This document shows positions 57,423 through 64,000 of a stretch of DNA of 64,000 bases, one piece after another. A model generated the notes under the pieces. That model worked only from the letters and a program-made list of their open reading frames with translations, did no database searches and was not told the origin of the DNA. The DNA comes from Aporrectodea caliginosa (lineage: Eukaryota > Annelida > Clitellata > Crassiclitellata > Lumbricidae), in contig JACEVL010000019.1 in the NCBI GenBank assembly GCA_020284085.1, positions 1,130,501-1,194,500 of the forward strand. Direction: 5' to 3'. How positions within the stretch are numbered: position 1 is the stretch's first letter; each line of letters begins with the position of its first letter. The translations under genes were made by a program, and so were the position numbers.

Positions 57423-60400
57423 AATCCCCACCACGCTGGCGAGGCGTAGAGCATCTTGGCCCATGTAGTAGCGTGCAGTACTTCATGCAGACTTGACCCT
57501 CGAAGGCCGTGTTCTGCATGCCATGGGTCCGCATTGCGTAAAGAGACCGTCGGGCATGACTGCATATTCGATTGGGATGGTCGCGAAGCTGAGCGTATCG
57601 GTGATGATTACTGCTGAGTCAAATATTGAGAATCGATTTAGCTAACTATGCTTCAAGCATCTGTTCTATTTGTTTGCAGCCTTTGGTCTGTTAACTCGAT
57701 TTCCTCGACTCATAATAGACTCCTGTATACATTAAGCTCAAAGTAAACAGAGGTCTATGACTCGTGTAATGACCTCAGACTCGTGTAATGACCCTGGACT
57801 CATGTAATGACCTCAGACTCGTGTAATGATCATAGACTCATGTAATGACCGTAGACTCATGTAATGACCTCAGACTCATGTAATGACCACAAGAAGTTAT
57901 TAGCACCCATTTTGTCTCACGCCTCAAAATTCAGTTGACAATTAAGAATTATTACGAGGAGACCTTCAGTCCTTAAGAATATAAACTGCGAACATCAAAA
58001 GCCATACGAAGTTCATGTAAAAATATTATGTAATGTTCGTATTTTGCGTGCATTTCACCAGTGTACAATGCATCGATCGTTCGTTGGTTTTGCTATGTGA
58101 AGAGAAAACGATGATGGCAGAGAAATATCTTGTACGAGAGAAAGAAAAGAGCTTATTAAGATCTGTCAGCGTGATTCCACAAGGAAAAGAGACCGTACGA
58201 ATGTTTCGTGTATACGCCTTTATTTATCTACACACGTCGAACATCTCTATGCCTATTATAGAAGATTGATGCCTTTATGTGTATACACTGTCTTAAAAGA
58301 AGGCCATATATATACATTGTATATATACTGTCTGCAACAACATATACAAAAGTGGCTAGACCGCTTAAATTGATACAGTCCTTTATATGCGATCTTAAAA
58401 TTATCAAGTTCAGCAATACCAGACCATTAAATACTCTTAGACATCAACTATCTCCGAAGAAAGCAGTCTACAGTGCAGTGGCCTTTAGCCAAGCATCTAA
58501 CTATTGTGGCCTTCTGAAGTAATTAGAGAAAGTGTTTAGCGGCAGGCGACAGCTATTATTGTGCTAGGTGCAAGATATTGTCATCATTGGTAAGCATTTA
58601 TTAAAAGCCACTAACTAATGGCCTAACAGACAGTAATCAATGGCGCTGAGCAATTGTGAGCCAGGGCCTTGAACCGTCTCAGAGAAGGTTTGAACTTGTA
58701 CTCTCCGGGATACATGGCAAGCATTATAACCAATTGGCTATCGTGTCCCACATATAAGATACAAGTATAGTACACCCAACCAGTCATTATTTCACAACGG
58801 TCATACCATAGGATCTGCTCGTAACAGACATTTTGTCGATATGTGTGGAACGATTTATTGCAATATAGGCCTTTAGATAACAGAAATGGAAGGATTATAT
58901 CGGTCTCATGAGCATGATATATTATCTAAAACCTCTGTATGAGTCAATAAATAGGGCTATGTGTATCTCGTAATAATATGCTGACCTTATCCTTCACATC
59001 ACTGATTGCCTGTGGGCTTTGTAAAATATATCCATAGATATGGTTCAAAGGATTCTGTAAAATAGTTCAACATACACGCGTGCTTCGTATGTGCATGCTT
59101 TGTACAGCGTATAATGCCAGATATTGCAAGATCGAAACGGTTTCTGTTAGCAAAAACAACGTAAAATATAAGCACGTGAAAGCAGGAAGTTGAAAAATGT
59201 TTGCATTTCAAGGCAGCTCAGCTCATAATGCTTATTACGGTTCGACAACTTACTTGTTGTAAAGGACGATATCTGGCAGCCAGATCTTGTGACAGGGCAG
59301 TCGAAGTGTCTCCAGTCCACCAAACTTATCCGGATCCCATGTAAGAAATATATCGTCCCATTCCTACAGAACACGAATGTCCACCGTAAATAACAGTTAC
59401 TGTGCATTGTTTTGCTAACTGATATACTTTTTCGTTCGTTATGACACTTATCATCATAATAGGCCAGCGCAGAGAGCGCCTCTGAACAGATATCTTGAAG
59501 AGGCGCTATATAAATTCTCAGAATGAATGAATGAATATAATGACTTGTTTAACAAAACAGCTTTTTACGCTGCCTGCCCTGAACGTGCTTGGGTTGAGCG
59601 CACACGAAACTCTACACAGAGGGTGACATGTGACATTTAAGTTAACCTTTTGGGCACCGTTCCTCGAAGACATTGATTGTAATGCATAAGGGAATGACAT
59701 TCATTGAAGCATGTGTCTGAATAGGCTACTTTCTTGTTTCCTTAAACGGTCAGCTGCATTCATTAGCTGCATCACTTCACAGCAATGCGGTAAAAGTGTC
59801 TGGCTAAAATCAACACCACTGAGCGGGCTCAGTCTGTAGACAATTATAATGCAGAGACCCTCTCGACACCGTCTTGCCTTTTTGTCCCTTGTCACCAGAG
59901 GGTTGGGTGATTTTAGGCGCGCTACCAAGAATCATTATAATTTCCCAGAAAATTATGTTTCCTGGTGTTTCTGCTTTGCTCGTTCGTTACTGGGCCTTTC
60001 TAGCAAGTTAGAATTATTATTCTTAATTGAAAACGTGTTTTTATCATTTCTCAGAGCGTAGTAATAGTAGCAGTAGCAGGAGCAGGAACAGGAGCAGTAG
60101 CAGTAGTAGTTTCAGTTTTACGACACTGTACGATTACAAAGATCAGTAGCGTCGCCCTTCTTCTTCATCCAGACTCGGTACTGGCACTACGGCTGTAGAA
60201 GTCTTTTTTATAAAGAAGTTTAGGCCTATGCGGTAATTCAATCTTCAAATAACGCACTACTTGAAGCCAAGCCGATTAGCCTACATAACTTATTTGGATT
60301 GACCAATACCTGGATTTGAGTGCGTCAACAGTCTACTTTCTCTCTGAAAAGCGTTAAATTTCTTACTCATTTAAGCGTCTTTGTCAAATTTCACAAGAAA

Positions 60401-63400
60401 AAATAATCATCGATGTCTATGATTGGTGTACCTGATCGAGCCAAACATTTGTTACCAGGACTTGATTCTTCTCGTCCTAAAATAAGTATAAAAACATGAA
60501 ATCAATAAGTAAGCACGATGCAACGAACTAGGCCTATTCATTACAAACACCTTATTAACTAATCTTATATCCACGCCTAACAGTACATGTACGCGGTGTA
60601 TATGAGTACCCACATTTAAGTGCATATAATAGGCCTAATAGACTAAGCTTATATGAGTGTGTAACGAGGGTGTACTAAAGAAAACTACAAAGACAACCAC
60701 CACAGGATCAACAACAGAGGGAAGACGTCAAAGACCTTTGCTGTCGCAAGAAGTCCCTAAACTCATTCATTCGGGTGTACTAAGATGACCTCTAGCCGTA
60801 GGATGATTGACCATGTTTTTTCGTACTGGCCAACTCATCGGACTATTGACCGACCGAGTAACTCTCTACTTCTTATAACAGTTGGTTGCTTAGTTTCTAA
60901 GATGTCAGTTTCTAAGATGTCAGACTTCGGTTGGTACTAATTATCATCCTGCTTGGTATCAGAGACAAGAGGTAAAAGTTGTTCAGGGTCGCCACATAAT
61001 CATATAGTCCTTGATGGTTGATACAAACCTGCCCTCTACAAGAAGGTAGCTCTTTGATGGTTGAGTGAAGATGTCTTGGTTTTGGGATGTCAATCTGTAT
61101 GGCCTGATCGTTATTGTTGCATCTTTGCAACACTGCCGACTCACGCCTCTTCTCTGCGGTCCTAGGAAACCCGGGGCATGTACTCCATGGACTACTCCCC
61201 CAAAAAGCCGCTCCCCTACACCCTGCGCCCGAGATTACATGACCGTTTTCTTCCACAAGCTGACAATCTTTCACGCAGATCGTTTATAATAAGAATGTTA
61301 TACTCTGTATAAATGTATGTACACCAAAGTGCGGATATGCAATTGGTTGAATAAAGAATATACTTACTTACTTACTTACTTACTTTAATGGCCGCTCGGT
61401 TTTGTCATTCATACTCGCGGTATTCGTATGATTCGATGATGTTGTCATCAGACATCGCCGAACTGATGTTCAACATATCGCTAGCTACATCAACTGTCGC
61501 CATTATTATTATATTATTAACTATCGCTAAGTTTAGACTTTAATTGTTGAGACGACTAATTTCGGCCAAGAAACAAGCCCCGCGAATGAATTTCATTTGA
61601 TTCCATACGCTTCACCGCTCGTTGAGTTTTGAAACTAGAACCGGCAACACGGCTGTTTATATTAACAGTGGCACCCGGTTGACTACTTGCGAATGATCAC
61701 TGATCAGCCTCATGGGCAGCCGTCATGGCGTAGGAAATATTCGGACAGGGTTCGATCTATCATCACCCCAGAGCAACATAGACACATAAAATGTGAACCG
61801 ATGCTCTTGATTCACATGTTTTGTACAACCTACATGTATCTGCCATTGGCATCTTTTCAAACATTATTTAGGCCTACACACGATGGACTTTTCGTTCTGA
61901 TCAAGTATTGCATCATTTACGCTGACGAAAAACAAAAATTCCCTGCTAATCTGTATCTAACTAACTGAACTGGTACAAAATACCATAATTATTAGCTTAT
62001 GGCATGTTATGCCAGTTATAAGTACTTCTTCAGCTACACGCATACTCTCACTATTATTGATGCAAGAAAGCATTTGTCGCAAACTGTTTAGTGAAGAAAT
62101 TATTTTGCTACAGATATTCTTCTCTGAAGTAACACAGTTGATCATCATCGTAAACTCGACATTTCTAAGCGCTACTCTTAAACTAAGCGCAAAGCAGCAG
62201 CTTATTCACGAGCGCTGCTTCGTATCGGATGGGTGCAAATAGTTACATAAGGTACTTAGATGAACACAGCCATTGCACTTGTATCCGTAATAAAAGAAGC
62301 CGAATTGTTGCATCAAATACGGATATATCACTAATGCCACACTTCCTTCTCAACTTAAGACTCTACCTTGTGCAAATTGTTGAACACAGGCTGACTTTTT
62401 GTCTAGGTGGGCTGACTTTTCTGGATATATGTTGACCTTCGCGACCTTATTATGTTGACCCTAGTACATCTTGGTGTTGGTTCACTATCTTTTGATGTCT
62501 TGTGTATTAGAAACTGGGGGCGATTGAAATAATTACCTACAATAGCCAGACTCCATTTATCACCAACAAACTGGCTGAAGACAATCAATGCTCTGCAACT
62601 GTCCGCGTCTTAAGAACAAGAAAACATTTCCTAAAAAAAGAAATTGACTGTAACCACAGTTCCAATAATGCCAGTTAGTAGTCAATTGCGACAGCTGCTC
62701 TCTATAAATAACCAACTGCAACTCGCAAGCAGCCCTATACATAGGCTGCACGCAATCTTCCCATTCGTCCTAATGGCCACTCTTTACAGGCGAACGGTGT
62801 AGTCGAACACTTGCGGAAAATCAGAATTATTACGCAGGCGACTGTAGCTGTTTCCATTCCGAACAGACGCATAGGATTCGGCGGCGGCGCTCGGCTAAGT
62901 CGTAAACACTGAATGAATGGCCGCGGAGCTCAACTGCGCGGATATTGGAGACCAATACTCTTTGGCGGTGGCGTCGGCGGTGGTTCGCTTGTATGAAGAA
63001 GCGATCAAAAGACAGATGTTGCTGTGGCTGGAAATCTAGGGCAAACAATATTGTCTCTGTGCTTTGTTCTGCTCTATGATGTTTCTTCCTCTCTAACGCC
63101 TGTTGCAAAATATTGGCTCTCCGTTTGCAGCAGTTGGCAAGGTATGCATAAATGTCAATCAATTTCGCTGCTAAAGAATTATGATGCTCTTTTAAGAATC
63201 AGCCTGTTTAAACTAAAGAGGTATCAACCATATTATTCATAGTACTGAAGAGGAACATACCATGTGTTTTAAAAGTACATAAGAGGTACATACCATGTCA
63301 TTTATAGTACTGAATAAGTACATACCATGTGCTTTAAAATTACACAAGAGGTACATACCATGTCATTCATAGTACTGAAGAGGAACATACCATGCCATTC

Positions 63401-64000
63401 ATAGTATTGATGAGGTACATACAATGTCAATGATAATACTGAAGAGGTACATACCATATGCTTTAAAAGTACACAAAAGGTACGTCATTCATAATACTGA
63501 AGAGGTACACACCTTGTCATTCACAGTACTAAATAGGTACATACTATGTACACAAGTACCCAAGAGATACATACCATATCCTTAATAATACTAAAAGAGG
63601 AACATGTCATGTCATGCATAGCACTGAGTTACCTACCATGTCAAAGATCTGTGTCAGGGTCAGACCCATTCGAATCATGACAACCTCCGTCGCATTCCTC
63701 ACAGGTCGAACTGCTCTCTCGTACTTCCTCAGCAACATGTTCATCAGTCTCTGTTCAGTTGGCAGAGTCTCATCATCACTATATCCATCATCATCATCAT
63801 CGCTGTCGTCGTCGTCGACGTCGTCGTCGTAATCATCGCAGTTACTTTTTTCTTTCTTCTTCTTGCGACGACATTTTCTTTCGATTTCTTCAGACATTCG
63901 CTTCAGCGTGTCTACGCATTCACTTGTGTTATTCGAAGTGTTATTCGAGTTAATTTCCGGTGATGTGGTGTTCTGTATGAGTTGAACCGAGGTGATATTC
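53396..64000 (-). CDS. Nicotinic acetylcholine receptor alpha-type subunit (N terminus off window)
   Basis: Minus-strand exons: 64000-63637 (partial), 60476-60432, 59363-59254, 56479-56299, 54976-54622, 54024-53396; 560 residues visible, all phases matching. It is a pentameric ligand-gated cation channel subunit of the plasma membrane. Visible landmarks: loop D TNVWLDQ, loop [11 protein letters not shown], loop B FGSWTYDG, a 13-residue Cys-loop ([15 protein letters not shown]) and vicinal cysteines in loop C ([11 protein letters not shown]), which mark an alpha-type, alpha7/9-like subunit. M1 is followed by GEK before M2 (cation-selective type), then M3, a loop of about 150 residues, M4 and a C terminus ending LTKDF. 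The 45-nt and 110-nt exons match the classic exon sizes of this family. Unusual: a basic cluster and poly-Asp run before the first helix. The signal peptide lies right of the window. Confidence 0.93.
54240..54600 (+). repeat. Family R repeat fragment in receptor intron
   Basis: Contains aattgtaaactccaaatttctaaagcg, an AGAC/GAGA-rich low-complexity run (54365-54450) and gcattcttgaagaggtgggtc, segments shared with 29600-29975 and 40370-40985. Confidence 0.6.
54622..54976 (-). CDS. nAChR exon: loop C, M1, M2
   Basis: Acceptor gagttcag, donor CTGA/gtgagt. Encodes [36 protein letters not shown]1, PPESGEK, M2 and the M2-M3 linker. Carries an NRS glycosylation sequon. Confidence 0.93.
55081..55350 (-). 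repeat. tRNA-derived SINE, minus strand
   Basis: Near-identical to 20493-20765. The minus strand starts ggtagtataatggataaca, with B-box ggttcgattcccgtaagg, and ends ttcattaaagaataaatatt. Confidence 0.78.
56299..56479 (-). CDS. nAChR exon: loop B and Cys-loop
   Basis: Acceptor aaaatatag, donor TTTCAG/gtagga. Encodes (N)[35 protein letters not shown] and [10 protein letters not shown]. 181 nt, phase 2 in and 0 out. Confidence 0.92.
56560..56750 (-). repeat. tRNA-derived SINE head, minus strand
   Basis: The minus strand reads acaataaccgaatggatagag (A-box like), then ggggttcgagtctctactc (B-box), then the SINE body ending gctctataccattgataatc. Confidence 0.6.
57370..57418. repeat. (CT)n microsatellite
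   Basis: Pure CT run at the end of a pyrimidine-rich stretch (57290-57418) in a receptor intron. Confidence 0.9.
57759..57891. repeat. 19-bp minisatellite, seven units
   Basis: Units of gactcatgtaatgacctca with few substitutions (tcg/tca; cctca, ccctg, tcata, ccgta), in the intron between 56479 and 59254. Confidence 0.92.
58610..58755 (-). repeat. tRNA-derived SINE head, minus strand
   Basis: The minus strand reads cgatagccaattggttataatg, then gagtacaagttcaaacctt, then cctggctcacaattgctcag, the same order as at 3603. Confidence 0.55.
59254..59363 (-). CDS. nAChR exon: loop A, 110 nt
   Basis: Acceptor ttctgtag, donor ACAA/gtaagt. Encodes [20 protein letters not shown] and [13 protein letters not shown]. 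The 110-nt length is the classic size for this exon. Confidence 0.93.
59455..59535 (+). repeat. SINE-type tail with GAAT repeat
   Basis: cagagagcgcctctgaacag, then cttgaagaggcgctatataaattctcag, then gaatgaatgaatgaat. Confidence 0.65.
60432..60476 (-). CDS. nAChR exon: loop D, 45 nt
   Basis: Acceptor ttattttag, donor GATCAG/gtacac. Encodes [15 protein letters not shown] exactly; 15 codons, phase 0 at both ends. Confidence 0.93.
61170..61385 (+). mobile_element. 5'-truncated LINE 3' end
   Basis: Frame [19 protein letters not shown] to [10 protein letters not shown], then stop, tgtacaccaaagtgcgg, gaataaag and (TTAC)n. It lies in receptor intron 2. The upstream boundary is uncertain. Confidence 0.75.
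62146..62240 (+). repeat. Family R fragment
   Basis: atcgtaaactcgacatttctaagcgc and cagcttattcacgagcgctg segments, as in the longer family R copies. Confidence 0.6.
63235..63636. repeat. Minisatellite of about 34-bp units at the receptor exon border
   Basis: About twelve imperfect units of the type attcatagtactgaagagg + tacataccatgt. The array runs to the donor of the 63637 exon on the minus strand. Confidence 0.88.
63637..64000 (-). CDS. nAChR exon with N-terminal extension (partial at window edge)
   Basis: Donor GACATG/gtaggt. It reads from the window edge as [19 protein letters not shown]-rich sequons, ECVDTLKRM, a basic [10 protein letters not shown] stretch, a run of mostly Asp (about 19 residues), then canonical first-helix sequence [16 protein letters not shown], a sequon NAT and LTLTQIFDM. 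The canonical part is clear; the acidic insert is coded by GAC/GAT triplet repeats. Confidence 0.88.

Noticed and set aside
57236..57565. Minus-strand 109-codon frame
   Set aside because: Mostly an Arg-Glu repeat from the CT/GA run.
62830..63162. Minus-strand 110-codon frame
   Set aside because: Arg/His-rich, no recognised domain, no fit to the receptor splice phases; lies in the receptor intron.
63235..63636. CRISPR-like array
   Set aside because: Units are contiguous imperfect tandem repeats without unique spacers, in an animal nuclear intron.

Overview
This is an intron-rich, AT-rich, repeat-dense nuclear window from an animal. Exons are short, splice sites are GT/GC-AG, and the window holds a nicotinic acetylcholine receptor gene, animal-type S1 proteases, tRNA-derived SINEs, LINE tails and many MITEs. 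The repeat style (CATA microsatellites, SINE tails containing GCGCTATATAAAT, very frequent TAGGCCTA) suggests a marine invertebrate, perhaps a lophotrochozoan. That is inference; no species is assigned.

Layout. (1) 0.8-8.7 kb, + strand: four phase-compatible exons of a cysteine-rich gene I do not recognise, open at both ends. Its introns hold microsatellites, a long purine tract, perfect hairpins and an inverted copy of its own 5' splice site. (2) 8.7-11.6 kb: no gene; an array of acceptor-like tandem repeats, then a minisatellite. (3) 11.6-50.2 kb, + strand: a tandem array of four paralogous secreted S1 serine protease genes (A to D, 9-12 kb spacing). They share one architecture: a 108-nt signal-peptide exon, a 22-nt microexon, the His57 exon, the Asp102 exon, the Ser195 exon, and a last exon that adds one or two residues and the 3' UTR. 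Intron 4 of all four appears to use a GC donor. A, B and C are intact; D has a one-base deletion just after the catalytic serine. A relic of exon 4 sits in the leader of A. The introns and spacers carry LINEs, hAT-like and piggyBac-like MITEs, a Helitron-like element, SINEs and minisatellites. (4) 50.2-53.4 kb: gene-free, with simple repeats and a SINE. (5) 53.4-64.0 kb, - strand: six exons of an alpha-type nicotinic acetylcholine receptor subunit, complete at its C terminus and cut by the right window edge at its N terminus. It has an unusual basic plus poly-aspartate extension ahead of the ligand-binding domain.

The proteases look like secreted zymogens activated by cleavage at an R/IVGG site, with Asp189 pockets in A, C and D and Gly189 in B. 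No functional link between the protease array and the receptor is visible. Exon borders were placed by eye from splice consensus and matching phases. Nothing was checked against transcripts or databases.
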